Shown one piece after another: positions 10,501 to 22,014 of a DNA stretch of 64,000 bases. How positions within the stretch are numbered: position 1 is the first letter of the stretch; each line of letters opens with the position of its first letter. The DNA lies in NCBI RefSeq assembly GCF_029227915.1, contig NC_079887.1:12462001-12526000 (forward strand), read 5' to 3'. This DNA comes from Hydractinia symbiolongicarpus (lineage: Eukaryota; Cnidaria; Hydrozoa; Anthoathecata; Hydractiniidae). A program made the translations under genes and the position numbers. The notes under the pieces were generated by a model, which saw only the letters and a list, made by a program, of their open reading frames with translations, was not told where the DNA came from and did not search any database.

Positions 10501-10705
10501 TACTACACTGTATTACTGTATATTACAAAGATATTATGCTAGGCACTAGTATGTATACTAGGCAGTATTATGTGTTAACAACATTACGACGTTGATAAAT
10601 TGCTTAACGTCGTGTGTCGGATGTCGTTGGAAGAATACGACAATGTCGGATACGACATATTCACAGACTAAATGGATCCTTCCATGAAGTGCTTCCCGTA
10701 ATAAT

Positions 10706-12644
10706 GACTTTTTTGTGTGACAAAAATGTCGGTGAATGTGAATGTTTCACAGTTCTGTAATGTGAGCGCATCCTGACGGGCAAGAAAAGGGCAAGAACCG
10801 CATTAAGCAGATTGGCTATTCACTTCAGGTTAACTATATAGATAACTTTCCAATGTGTACAAAAGTTGAAAATTTTGCTGTTTTTTGCACATGTGCACCA
10901 GTATTTTTGGTAGCTAGCTAGAAAGTTTAAACAATAGACCACAATAATTGAAGAATTGCTCCAAAGAGAAGAAATATTCGCTTAAAATTAGTGAAATTCT
11001 TTAAGAATAATTAGAAGAATATAGCTAAATCTAATTGGAGTTCCTTTTGTATTCTTTTGTAATATTTAATCTTTATTAATACCCATTTTAACCTGCTTTT
11101 TTAGTTACACAAAAGTCCAAGCATGCCCATTCTTCTCAAAATGAAATCAAAACATCTATATACGTTGTGCAGAAAGTGATCTATAATTTGTGTTAAAAGC
11201 ATGTTTTATATAATTATGCCACCATCAAAAATGTTATGTTCGCGTCCTGAAAACCCTGCAAAAATGGGTCAGTCGGTCGGCGATTTTCTTTCCTTCTGTA
11301 AACAATGACTGTAAGTAAATCCTGAAAATATATATATTCGTAAAAAATGCAAAATGGTTCACGCTATTTAAGAATTGAGATAACCCAAATTTCGTCACCT
11401 TATATTGCCTTTAAATCAGAAAAAAATTCTGTTTTTTTTTCTCGACTTACCAACCCGGGTAACTTTATATAAACTTTAATAACTCCTTTTTCTTCAAGTG
11501 CCTTCTTCCAACTATCATCTGCATGGTATGTTACAAGAAATTATATTTCGGTAATGATCCAGGCGAGTTCGGGAAAATTCAAGAAAGTGCGGGCGGTTTC
11601 TGGGGACAACCGCCAATTTAATTCAAAAAGTGACCTGAACTCGCCCTTATATTTGCAGGTGTTTGAAGCTTATCACATTCATTCAATGAGAATGAACTCA
11701 TGTCAATCAATTTAATTCATGCAAAGAGTCGCCAAGTGTTGTGTGCAGATGTTTGTAGCTAATTTAAAAAAAATGCTTCATATATATATATATAAACAAA
11801 ATATTTTTAATTCCAGATAAAGAAAAATTGTGAGAACGACTGGGTAGCTCACAAAAACTACTAAAGCCAAATTTTTTTTTTTTGCTTTTTAGATATTTAA
11901 TCACATGGTTTTAAAATGTTAACAAAAATACATATATATTTTGAATTTTCATTGCAACCTCATTTAAGTACATCTTTTACTCTATGTTCACATTAAAAAT
12001 TTCACATTTATAATCTTATTCTTCTGGGCTAAACTAATATATATATATATATATATTATACATATTAATTTTTGCTTTCTAGAAACCATGCTCTTTTTCT
12101 TACAATAGGAGAATTAAATAAACAAATCTTTAGCATACAGAAATGAAACAAAAGAATCATTCTGCAAATCAAATGGCTCTTGCCCGTGTTTTTACAAATA
12201 TTTTGCCTGAAAGTATGTCATAAATAAAAGTCTATAAACAGTGAAAGCATTAATGTATCGTTTTAAAACTTTCAGGGACGTTTTCTTAAGCATCAAATAA
12301 GCTGTGCTCACAACGGCTTTAAAATGGCGCGTTTATTTCGTATGTTCTAAGCCAATTTTTACAACACATATTTTTGTTGTTTTTCCACTTTCTCTCAAGA
12401 ACACAGAAATTTTCTTGTGCTTTTAATGTTTACATATCCTCTAAATATGATTAGCTAATAAAATTAACAAGCCACATAGACCTCAGCCTTCAGGAAATAT
12501 GTATTTAAATGGCTTTTAAAAAACGTAAACAACCCAGTAAACTTTTCCTACTGCATAGTTTCAAAGGATACGCCTTTAATAGAAATTTGAATAAAATTTA
12601 AATGAACGATTTGTGAGTTGTATCTTCTGTTCTTTTATACCTCC
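10706..12644. other. AT-rich intergenic region before the amidotransferase gene
   Basis: No gene, tRNA or repeat family recognised. Short (TA)n runs lie near 11780 and 12035-12060. The promoter of the following gene is presumably in its right end, but I see no distinct core element. Confidence 0.4.
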
Positions 12645-14097
12645 ATGGATAAAACAAGGAACACATGTAATTTGTTCGGCATGTCTATTTCTCTAGATGC
12701 AAAATCAAAACACATGTCAAATAGTCGAAAACGTAAACTTGGAACTGCCATAGCACCTTCTGAAGATCTTATTAACGAATTTATAAAATCACAGAAAACT
12801 ACCACAAAGTCAAAGCAGTTTAATAACCCAGGAGCTGATTTGGTAAGATATTCCTATTTCTATAGCGTATCATGCTGCATATTGTTTGTATATATATATA
12901 TACTTCTTAACCAAGTTTGTTATACCCTGTTACTCCATGTTGCGTTTATTGTACTGAAGATACATTGCTTGCTCACATGTTGTCTATTTGATTTTTAAAA
13001 AAGGTATAAAAACAGTATTTCATAGCATAACCACCCTAATATTGCTAATTTTCTAGAGTTTTATAAAATAAACCTGTTATCCTGCGGAACTGCATCAATT
13101 GTCTTGGATTCATAAAGTTCTATCTTTTTTTAGTATAATAAATTATCAAATAATGAAAGTAAGGCTTTTAAAGGTGAAAAAAAATCTGCAAACTTTAGTG
13201 CTTAGAGCACTTAGTAGGCCCAAGTTTGTTATTTGTATATACATCTTTATTTTATATATCTTTATGTTTCAGGAAAACAAAGCCATAAAAAGATCCAGAC
13301 ATTCAGAAATGGTTAGCCCAAGAAAGTTTGCTGCGATCATATGTGAAGATTCAGAAAAATGGGGAGGACAAGACTATCTTGGAAAAAAAATTATTGAAAT
13401 TTTTAGACAAAATGATGATGAAGTGTGGGAGTATTTTAAAGCTTGTTCTGATGAGATTCCTGATAAAAATAAGTTAGCAGATTATGAAGCTTTCATTGTC
13501 AGCGGCTCGCATTATTCTGCCAATGACGAACATCCCTGGGTTCAACACTTAGAAACTTTTTTTAAAGATTTGTATCAATACCAAGAACTGTCAACAACAA
13601 CAAGCCCGCCAAAATTAATCGGAGTTTGTTTTGGTCATCAATTAATTGGAAAAGCTCTCGGAGCACGTGTGGTTAAAAACGTTGGAGGGAGGTTTATTTT
13701 CAAACCGGTTCATATTAACGTCACTGATACTTTAACTAAATCTGAATATTACAAAGACAATTTTCAGAGTAATCATTCTTTGTCGTTGTTTCAATCCCAT
13801 AGTGAGGAGATTATTGATTTGCCATGTTTCGCTGAATGCGTTGCGAGTTCAGATAATTGCAGGAATGAAATTGTGAAGTATGGAGACTCTGTTTTAACAT
13901 TTCAAGGGCACATGGAAATTACAGAAGATGAAATGCTCGAAAAGATTCTACCAGATATTAAAAAAGCGAATATCTTTAATGAAGAGGAAGAACAAGAAAT
14001 GTTCCAGGCCTTAAAAGAGAAAGGTAGCGATAGAAAGAAGGTTGTTGACTTGATAAAATCATTCATGTATTCTGGACAACACGATACATATACATAA
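12645..14097 (+). CDS. Class I glutamine amidotransferase-like protein (gamma-glutamyl peptidase-like), 2 exons
   Basis: Exons 12645-12842 and 13273-14097 join in phase 0 (TTG|GTAAGA donor, TTTATGTTTCAG acceptor) to give 340 aa. Residues 1-80 are a basic, low-complexity leader. The GATase-1 fold follows: ICEDSEKWGG, FIVSGSHYSAND, the nucleophile elbow GVCFGHQL (Cys about 185), and FQGHMEI with His about 279 and Glu about 281. The Cys-His-Glu triad is thus intact, and no synthetase domain is attached. The closest remembered relatives are plant gamma-glutamyl peptidases (GGP) and yeast amidotransferase-like proteins, which hydrolyse gamma-glutamyl peptides or have unknown substrates. An internal ATG (residue 79, just after the intron) could start a shorter form holding the whole domain. 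Confidence 0.85.
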
Positions 14098-14191
14098 TGT
14101 CCGTAGCTACCATTTTAAGTATATACATATAGGTTCTATAATTTTATACCTGATAATTTAAATGCACGTTATGTTCGATTATATTTATCTC

Positions 14192-14580
14192 CTATGCCGT
14201 AAATTCTTGATTAAGCACTGTGGCGCTTATTCAAGACTAGTTTTTTTTAGTGCTGCACTTAATAGTGCTCCGCTTAAAGGCATGGCTTGTTCAAAAGAAT
14301 CATTTTAGATCAATCCAAAATAATCCTTAGAATAATAAAACACTACAAGATTGAGTAGTTTATGGTTCATTCCCTTCTTCAACATCTAAATACATTGTTT
14401 GATAAAAGAAGATCTATAACAAAAAGTGTCTTCTTTTTTTGAAATGTCCCATAATTAAAAAAGGCCTTAAAAGCGTCACATCTCAAATTTAAGGTGCGGC
14501 ACTTATTCCAGGTTGCGCTTATTAAAAATTACTGCGTTTTTACCAGGGCGACGCCTAAAAATGGATTTACGGTATACATA
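14192..14580. mobile_element. MITE with TATRCCGTAAAT ends
   Basis: The left end TATGCCGTAAATTCTTG is mirrored by the right end AATGGATTTACGGTATA. The interior holds repeated GGCGCTTATT- and GCACTTATTC-like blocks, as in short non-autonomous elements with structured ends. TA next to both ends may be the target site. Its last 40 bp (from 14541) form the left border of the tandem duplication that follows. Confidence 0.55.
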
Positions 14581-15224
14581 TTTTTTTAAACTGATCAGAA
14601 AGATATCAGCCTGGATGCAGCCTTATTCTTTTCTAAAAGCCCTATAACTGTTAGTGCTTCTGGTATCTTAACCTTTTTTGAATTTTATGTTTTTGCTTTG
14701 ACGACTGGGTATTGGGCATCATCGAGTTGGTATTTTTTGTTGGCAGCGAAAGTTGCAGTCAAATCCTTTATTTTGAATCGTGTATATCAACTTGTTTGCA
14801 TAGCTACTCTCAAACTTTGTAAAAAAAAAACAATCTTAGTGGTTTTTGCTTATCTTAGTGGTTTTTGCTTATTATAAGTTTCAATTATAAAAGAACTAAA
14901 ATTTATAAAAATGTTTTATCTGTCGTGTACTTTAAATAAATGCGTTTAAAACTTGTGTTTTTTCTCCCTATTTTGAAATCCAGCTCAAGGAAAGTTGAAC
15001 CACCTTTAACTCCGATTTTATTTATTGTGAAATCCACCAAACCAGTTCTTGTTTTTATCTTGAATGCGGTTTGTTTTTAGGCGAATTAGGACAGCGGTTT
15101 TGATGGAGAATTACCTTTCCACATTCATCAGAGGAATTCGGGTTTTTTATAAAAAACGAATTTTAAGAGCCCTCAACGTTTTCTGAGTTCATTGCTTCGT
15201 TTACTTAAAGGGACAAAGACCAAC

Positions 15225-15440
15225 TTGTAGTTTTGTGGTAGAGCGTTCGTTTTCAGTGCGGAGGGTCTTGGGTTCATACCCTGGTCGAGTCACGCCAGAG
15301 ACTACAATGTTGTTTGTCTAGTTGGGCTATTGTTGTTCAATCACAGTATTCGTAGCTCAAATGGCAGCTTGAAATGGAAGCTTGCACTAGGACCTTCGCA
15401 GGACTCTCCTTGAAAGCGGTATCAATGGGAACTAAAGAGG
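15225..15440 (+). mobile_element. tRNA-derived SINE A (copy 1)
   Basis: A tRNA-like head contains the A-box-like TTTTGTGGTAGAGCG and the B-box GGGTTCATACCC (15270-15281). The body follows with GTCACGCCAGAGACTAC, then GTAGCTCAAATGGCAGC and TTGCACTAGGACC. These blocks are shared with the second SINE in the same unit. The duplicated copy starts at 18762. Confidence 0.7.
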
Positions 15441-16335
15441 TTATACAAAGTAAATAATTTCAAAAATAAGAAGAGGAAAAGAAAGTTTGTCGGCTTTAAC
15501 GGTTCCATGAAACTACAAGATTAGATTTAATAGGTGAAAAAACAACTGCGATTAAGCTAAGTGAAAGATGTCCACAGTTTTTATTTGTACTCCTGTAATT
15601 ATATTTTTATATCTGTTTTATACTAATACAAAGGCCATACGGTCTTTGTAGGAGTATTCAGTGTTGACAAGAACATTTCGGGAAGTAAACTTGTGTCTCG
15701 AGGGAAACTAGAATGCTTTACAGTTTGACCTTACTTTTTACGAGACTAAACTTTTTCGAATTTTTCAAAAACCGGGAAAAGTTTCTTTTGCAAACACCTC
15801 TCTTAAGCCACGTATATAGATAGCAATTCAACTTTGTTACAATCGTTCGAAAGATTTATCGTGTCGCTACACATCTAATGCAACAGGTAACATTCCAGTT
15901 ACAATAAAGATACATTCAGGATAGGAAGGATTTTTTTGCAACAAGGTTTTATTGTTTGCTGTAACATATTTTGCTACTCGCAACATGTTTTTGTAAAATG
16001 GTACAAAATCCAATCGATTTTTTGCTTTAATCTTTTAATTTCATGAATTTTCATTTTTGAAAACTGCAAGTCTCATACTTTCCATTGGCGAAAACTGCAT
16101 TTAAAAAATCGGTTGGGAAGTTACCTCAAATTCTATAAAAACTTACCATGCTTTCAACTTGTCCGTTATCGCCAAACATATCACACGCAAATCATCATTA
16201 TTATTTTTGATAGTTTTTTACTTTTTCTTTACCGGTTTGCAATATAGATTTAACTTTATTCTGTCGTTCGTATTCCAGGGTTGTTGTATGTGTTTTAAAG
16301 AATACATGAAACACTTATAACACATGTTGAGAATA

Positions 16336-17165
16336 CAGTCGTCGCTCAATATCTCGAGCATCCGTTCTCGAACTTTCACTGTCCCGAACTTTTTCTGTTT
16401 CCTTTAGTCATTGCAATCTGTTGTAGACAAAATTACGTTCTATATCTCGAACTTCGTTAACTCCAACCTTTCGCTTTAAAAGAACAAATTTTTGGTCCCT
16501 TCAGCCCATTTTATAACACTATTTCGAACTTTTTCCATATTTTTCGCACACAAACATTCAATTTTCCAACAACGATGAGCACTTTAAAGATTTGGCAGAA
16601 GACCTGGATTAATTACGGAAAAACAATTCAATCCATTCCCTAAAGAATTAAGAGCATAGGATCTTGCCAATACTAACTCAATCATAATCACAACAGGTAA
16701 CCCAAAAGCCGACTAAAGGACGAAATTTTTGAAGTGTTTGATGAGCCATTTAAAAAGTCAACGTTGTCGTTGACAACGCTTTGGGAACTTTACAAAACTT
16801 ATTTCTATTCAACAGAGAAAGCGCAGACATGCGCATCTGCTACAGCGTGTAGAATCTCTGATTGTTAAAGATAATATAGCCTCGAGAAGGCAGAGTAGTA
16901 TTTTAAACTTCTTTCGAGAGAATTAATTTGACTAATTCCCTTTAAAGCACAAAAACTTAAAATGTTACTATTCTTTTTTTAACAAGTACATACTATTATC
17001 TAAATATTCTGTCTTTTTTCTGTTTCTCGTTTTCGGCTAACCAATATAATCAAGAACGTAAACTTTCGTAAACAAGTACGGGTATTTCACCATCTAAAAC
17101 TTTAAAGGCCTTTAACTCTCGATATCTCGACTATCCTTATTCTAGAACTTTTGACATCTCGAATT
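16336..17165 (+). mobile_element. pogo/Tigger-like DNA transposon remnant (copy 1)
   Basis: It starts at TA|CAGTCGTCGCTCAATATCTC, the terminal style of pogo/Tigger elements, followed by repeated CTCGAAC blocks. Near 16815-16925 a plus-strand frame reads QRKRRHAHLLQRVESLIVKD, then NIASRRQSSILNFFREN and a stop. This resembles the C-terminal end of Tigger-type transposases, which often finish in an LxFF motif. The DDE domain is missing and the 3' end stops where SINE B begins, so the element is internally deleted and truncated. The second copy is at about 19873-20702. Confidence 0.6.
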
Positions 17166-17170
17166 TTAAA

Positions 17171-17545
17171 GTAGAGCGTTCGCCCCCAGTGCGGAAGGTC
17201 TTGGTTGCAAACCCCGACCGAGACATGCCAGAGACTATAAAAGCGTGAATCGATCCTTTCTGCTCAACGTTCAGCATGAGAATAGGATTGGTACCTTAGG
17301 CGGTTGTCTAGATAAGAGGCTGTTGCGCTTGCACGCCCTCCGTAGCTTAAATGGGAGCTTTAAATGCACTAAGACCCCATTTGTTCACATTGGAGGTTTA
17401 CTGTTTGGCTTGACGCGTGTGTACTGGTTGGAGCCATCAGATAAGCTGCGAACATACGTTTGTAAGCTTTGCACCGAACACACCCACCACAGCAGAATTA
17501 TTTTTAGCCTCTTCTCCTGTGATACACAGAATACCAACCTGTAGC
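17171..17545 (+). mobile_element. tRNA-derived SINE B (copy 1)
   Basis: It begins inside the tRNA-like head at GTAGAGCGTTCGCCCCCAGT and continues with GCCAGAGACTATAAAAGCG, GCATGAGAATAGGATTGGTA and GTAGCTTAAATGGGAGC. This is the same family as SINE A, with a longer body. The 99-codon frame inside it is not a gene. The duplicated copy starts at 20708. Confidence 0.65.
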
Positions 17546-18761
17546 AGAGAGTTATATGTTTGTTTTTTGTCTTACCCATTCTCTATTGTTTTTACGTACA
17601 GAAAATTGCGCATACGATATATACTTTAAGAGAAAGAAACTTGAAATTTAGTACGGAGATTAAAAAGATAAGTGGCGGTAAATAGATCAAATATCGAACA
17701 TTGGGAAAAAAAATTCTCCTCAGAATTAAAATGATAGGATGGAAAAAGACGCTTAATAAACTTTCGTTTTTTAAGCACAAAATGCTTAACTAATGCAAAA
17801 AAAAACATAGTATAACACTGGATTTCCTATAGTCCACTGGGCTGTTTAAGTATTTACGATATCAAATGTTGTGTTTTTTCGGACACTAATATTTAATTAT
17901 TACACTGAGATACAAAATTATTCAAATGCTTTTTTTCCTTATCTGTGATCGACATTTCGTGTATTTTAGGGCTCAGTATTTTATACGGAGGAAAAAATTG
18001 TATATATGTATTACTGTATAATAGTTTTTTAGTATATTTATTATGCAATATGCATCAATTTATTATTTTACAAAAATTACCAGGGCGACGCCTAAAAATG
18101 GATTTACGGTATACATATTTTTTTAAACTGATCAGAAAGATATCAGCCTGGATGCAGCCTTATTCTTTTCTAAAAGCCCTATAACTGTTAGTGCTTCTGG
18201 TATCTTAACCTTTTTTGAATTTTATGTTTTTGCTTTGACGACTGGGTATTGGGCATCATCGAGTTGGTATTTTTTGTTGGCAGCGAAAGTTGCAGTCAAA
18301 TCCTTTATTTTGAATCGTGTATATCAACTTGTTTGCATAGCTACTCTCAAACTTTGTAAAAAAAAAACAATCTTAGTGGTTTTTGCTTATCTTAGTGGTT
18401 TTTGCTTATTATAAGTTTCAATTATAAAAGAACTAAAATTTATAAAAATGTTTTATCTGTCGTGTACTTTAAATAAATGCGTTTAAAACTTGTGTTTTTT
18501 CTCCCTATTTTGAAATCCAGCTCAAGGAAAGTTGAACCACCTTTAACTCCGATTTTATTTATTGTGAAATCCACCAAACCAGTTCTTGTTTTTATCTTGA
18601 ATGCGGTTTGTTTTTAGGCGAATTAGGACAGCGGTTTTGATGGAGAATTACCTTTCCAAATTCATCAGAGGAATTCGGGTTTTTTATAAAAAACGAATTT
18701 TAAGAGCCCTCAACGTTTTCTGAGTTCATTGCTTCGTTTACTTAAAGGGACAAAGACCAAC

Positions 18762-18977
18762 TTGTAGTTTTGTGGTAGAGCGTTCGTTTTCAGTGCGGAG
18801 GGTCTTGGGTTCATACCCTGGTCGAGTCACGCCAGAGACTACAATGTTGTTTGTCTAGTTGGGCTATTGTTGTTCAATCACAGTATTCGTAGCTCAAATG
18901 GCAGCTTGAAATGGAAGCTTGCACTAGGACCTTCGCAGGACTCTCCTTGAAAGCGGTATCAATGGGAACTAAAGAGG
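18762..18977 (+). mobile_element. tRNA-derived SINE A (copy 2)
   Basis: Duplicate of 15225-15440, with no difference seen. Confidence 0.65.
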
Positions 18978-19872
18978 TTATACAAAGTAAATAATTTCAA
19001 AAATAAGAAGAGGAAAAGAAAGTTTGTCGGCTTTAACGGTTCCATGAAACTACAAGATTAGATTTAATAGGTGAAAAAACAACTGCGATTAAGCTAAGTG
19101 AAAGATGTCCACAGTTTTTATTTGTACTCCTGTAATTATATTTTTATATCTGTTTTATACTAATACAAAGGCCATACGGTCTTTGTAGGAGTATTCAGTG
19201 TTGACAAGAACATTTCGGGAAGTAAACTTGTGTCTCGAGGGAAACTAGAATGCTTTACAGTTTGACCTTACTTTTTACGAGACTAAACTTTTTCGAATTT
19301 TTCAAAAACCGGGAAAAGTTTCTTTTGCAAACACCTCTCTTAAGCCACGTATATAGATAGCAATTCAACTTTGTTACAATCGTTCGAAAGATTTATCGTG
19401 TCGCTACACATCTAATGCAACAGGTAACATTCCAGTTACAATAAAGATACATTCAGGATAGGAAGGATTTTTTTGCAACAAGGTTTTATTGTTTGCTGTA
19501 ACATATTTTGCTACTCGCAACATGTTTTTGTAAAATGGTACAAAATCCAATCGATTTTTTGCTTTAATCTTTTAATTTCATGAATTTTCATTTTTGAAAA
19601 CTGCAAGTCTCATACTTTCCATTGGCGAAAACTGCATTTAAAAAATCGGTTGGGAAGTTACCTCAAATTCTATAAAAACTTACCATGCTTTCAACTTGTC
19701 CGTTATCGCCAAACATATCACACGCAAATCATCATTATTATTTTTGATAGTTTTTTACTTTTTCTTTACCGGTTTGCAATATAGATTTAACTTTATTCTG
19801 TCGTTCGTATTCCAGGGTTGTTGTATGTGTTTTAAAGAATACATGAAACACTTATAACACATGTTGAGAATA

Positions 19873-20702
19873 CAGTCGTCGCTCAATATCTCGAGCATCC
19901 GTTCTCGAACTTTCACTGTCCCGAACTTTTTCTGTTTCCTTTAGTCATTGCAATCTGTTGTAGACAAAATTACGTTCTATATCTCGAACTTCGTTAACTC
20001 CAACCTTTCGCTTTAAAAGAACAAATTTTTGGTCCCTTCAGCCCATTTTATAACACTATTTCGAACTTTTTCCATATTTTTCGCACACAAACATTCAATT
20101 TTCCAACAACGATGAGCACTTTAAAGATTTGGCAGAAGACCTGGATTAATTACGGAAAAACAATTCAATCCATTCCCTAAAGAATTAAGAGCATAGGATC
20201 TTGCCAATACTAACTCAATCATAATCACAACAGGTAACCCAAAAGCCGACTAAAGGACGAAATTTTTGAAGTGTTTGATGAGCCATTTAAAAAGTCAACG
20301 TTGTCGTTGACAACGCTTTGGGAACTTTACAAAACTTATTTCTATTCAACAGAGAAAGCGCAGACATGCGCATCTGCTACAGCGTGTAGAATCTCTGATT
20401 GTTAAAGATAATATAGCCTCGAGAAGGCAGAGTAGTATTTTAAACTTCTTTCGAGAGAATTAATTTGACTAATTCCCTTTAAAGCACAAAAACTTAAAAT
20501 GTTACTATTCTTTTTTTAACAAGTACATACTATTATCTAAATATTCTGTCTTTTTTCTGTTTCTCGTTTTCGGCTAACCAATATAATCAAGAACGTAAAC
20601 TTTCGTAAACAAGTACGGGTATTTCACCATCTAAAACTTTAAAGGCCTTTAACTCTCGATATCTCGACTATCCTTATTCTAGAACTTTTGACATCTCGAA
20701 TT
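19873..20702 (+). mobile_element. pogo/Tigger-like remnant (copy 2)
   Basis: Duplicate of 16336-17165, including the transposase C-terminal frame. Confidence 0.58.
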
Positions 20703-20707
20703 TTAAA

Positions 20708-21082
20708 GTAGAGCGTTCGCCCCCAGTGCGGAAGGTCTTGGTTGCAAACCCCGACCGAGACATGCCAGAGACTATAAAAGCGTGAATCGATCCTTTCTGC
20801 TCAACGTTCAGCATGAGAATAGGATTGGTACCTTAGGCGGTTGTCTAGATAAGAGGCTGTTGCGCTTGCACGCCCTCCGTAGCTTAAATGGGAGCTTTAA
20901 ATGCACTAAGACCCCATTTGTTCACATTGGAGGTTTACTGTTTGGCTTGACGCGTGTGTACTGGTTGGAGCCATCAGATAAGCTGCGAACATACGTTTGT
21001 AAGCTTTGCACCGAACACACCCACCACAGCAGAATTATTTTTAGCCTCTTCTCCTGTGATACACAGAATACCAACCTGTAGC
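20708..21082 (+). mobile_element. tRNA-derived SINE B (copy 2)
   Basis: Duplicate of 17171-17545. The T/A difference at 21105 lies just past its end. Confidence 0.62.
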
Positions 21083-21744
21083 AGAGAGTTATATGTTTGT
21101 TTTTAGTCTTACCCATTCTCTATTGTTTTTACGTACAGAAAATTGCGCATACGATATATACTTTAAGAGAAAGAAACTTGAAATTTAGTACGGAGATTAA
21201 AAAGATAAGTGGCGGTAAATAGATCAAATATCGAACATTGGGAAAAAAAATTCTCCTCAGAATTAAAATGATAGGATGGAAAAAGACGCTTAATAAACTT
21301 TCGTTTTTTAAGCACAAAATGCTTAACTAATGCAAAAAAAAACATAGTATAACACTGGATTTCCTATAGTCCACTGGGCTGTTTAAGTATTTACGATATC
21401 AAATGTTGTGTTTTTTCGGACACTAATATTTAATTATTACACTGAGATACAAAATTATTCAAATGCTTTTTTTCCTTATCTGTGATCGACATTTCGTGTA
21501 TTTTAGGGCTCAGTATTTTATACGGAGGAAAAAATTGTATATATGTATTACTGTATAATAGTTTTTTAGTATATTTATTATGCAATATGCATCAATTTAT
21601 TATTTTACAAAAATTACACTACATTATTTTACAAATAAACCCACCAAGATATCTTGAAAATGTGAACATTAAGAAAGAACAAAATACATTCCCGTAAACA
21701 ACTGAAGATATTAAAAAATCTATTTATCTTGACATAGTCTAAAT

Positions 21745-22014
21745 CTATCCAGATTTAAATAAAAGAAAAGCAACTTGACCCATGTAGAAATAAATGAAGT
21801 GTTTCGTTTCATGAGTAACATATGATCCAAAATTTCTGCCAACTATGCAGTGCCATGTGGGGTTATATTTCTTATCGAATTCTTTTTTAATGTATGATGC
21901 GATATCTTTTTCGATGGTAAATTTTTCCAAAGCCTGGTTGGCACATTCAATGGCATCTTGCTGCATGTCTTCAGACATGTCTGCGTTTTTTATAACTGCT
22001 TTTCTGTCGGTCAT
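21745..22014 (-). CDS. DYNLL: Dynein light chain LC8 (DYNLL-type)
   Basis: A single coding exon of 89 aa, the exact family length. It contains the LC8 hallmarks KAVIKNADM near the N-terminus, [20 protein letters not shown], then [15 protein letters not shown] and a C-terminal LLFKSG. LC8 is a dimeric hub that binds short linear motifs in dynein intermediate chain and many other partners, and it acts in the cytoplasm and at microtubules. The ATG lies directly behind a TTTTTTTTAG acceptor, so a 5' UTR intron is likely and the first exon lies upstream at higher coordinates. Identity to vertebrate LC8 is very high, as expected for this protein, so it gives little phylogenetic information. Confidence 0.97.
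   Translation of the reverse strand: MTDRKAVIKNADMSEDMQQDAIECANQALEKFTIEKDIASYIKKEFDKKYNPTWHCIVGRNFGSYVTHETKHFIYFYMGQVAFLLFKSG

Larger units (their letters stand above)
7096..10699. mobile_element. Fold-back DNA element with satellite-filled inverted arms
   Basis: The outer ends are inverted copies: GGGAAGCACTTCATGGAAGG at 7096 and its reverse complement ending near 10697. Similarity continues inward through GTCTGTGAATATGTCGTAT, CGACATTGTCGTATTC and AATTTATCAACGTCGT on both sides. Each arm then passes into a 30-bp satellite array in opposite orientation (about 7263-8455 and 9285-10500). A non-repeated core of about 830 bp lies between. The direct repeat AATAAT (7090-7095 and 10700-10705) flanks the ends and may be the target-site duplication. 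No transposase is visible, so it would be non-autonomous. Long, internally repetitive arms define fold-back elements in other animals. Assignment to a superfamily is not possible here. Confidence 0.75.
14541..18077 (+). repeat. Tandem segmental duplication, copy 1 (3,537 bp)
   Basis: Every base I compared recurs 3,537 bp downstream, apart from two substitutions: C at 15122 against A at 18659, and T at 17568 against A at 21105. The unit holds two SINEs and a pogo/Tigger-like remnant and no host gene. At the borders, TTAC is shared between the left flank (...GTTTTTACCAGG) and the right end (...AAAATTACACTA), so a 4-bp microhomology joint is plausible. Confidence 0.92.
18078..21614 (+). repeat. 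Tandem segmental duplication, copy 2 (3,537 bp)
   Basis: Second copy of 14541-18077. It begins inside the MITE end (TACCAGGGCGACGCC) directly after AAAAAT of copy 1 and runs to AAAATTAC at about 21617, where unique sequence resumes. It includes SINE A (18762-18977), the pogo-like remnant (about 19873-20702) and SINE B (20708-21082). Confidence 0.92.

Noticed and set aside
15225-15300. Functional tRNA gene
   Set aside because: A- and B-box-like motifs are present, but a shared SINE body follows and the cloverleaf does not close.
17245-17544. 99-codon frame, repeated at 20782-21081
   Set aside because: Lies in SINE B. It appears twice only because the segment is duplicated.
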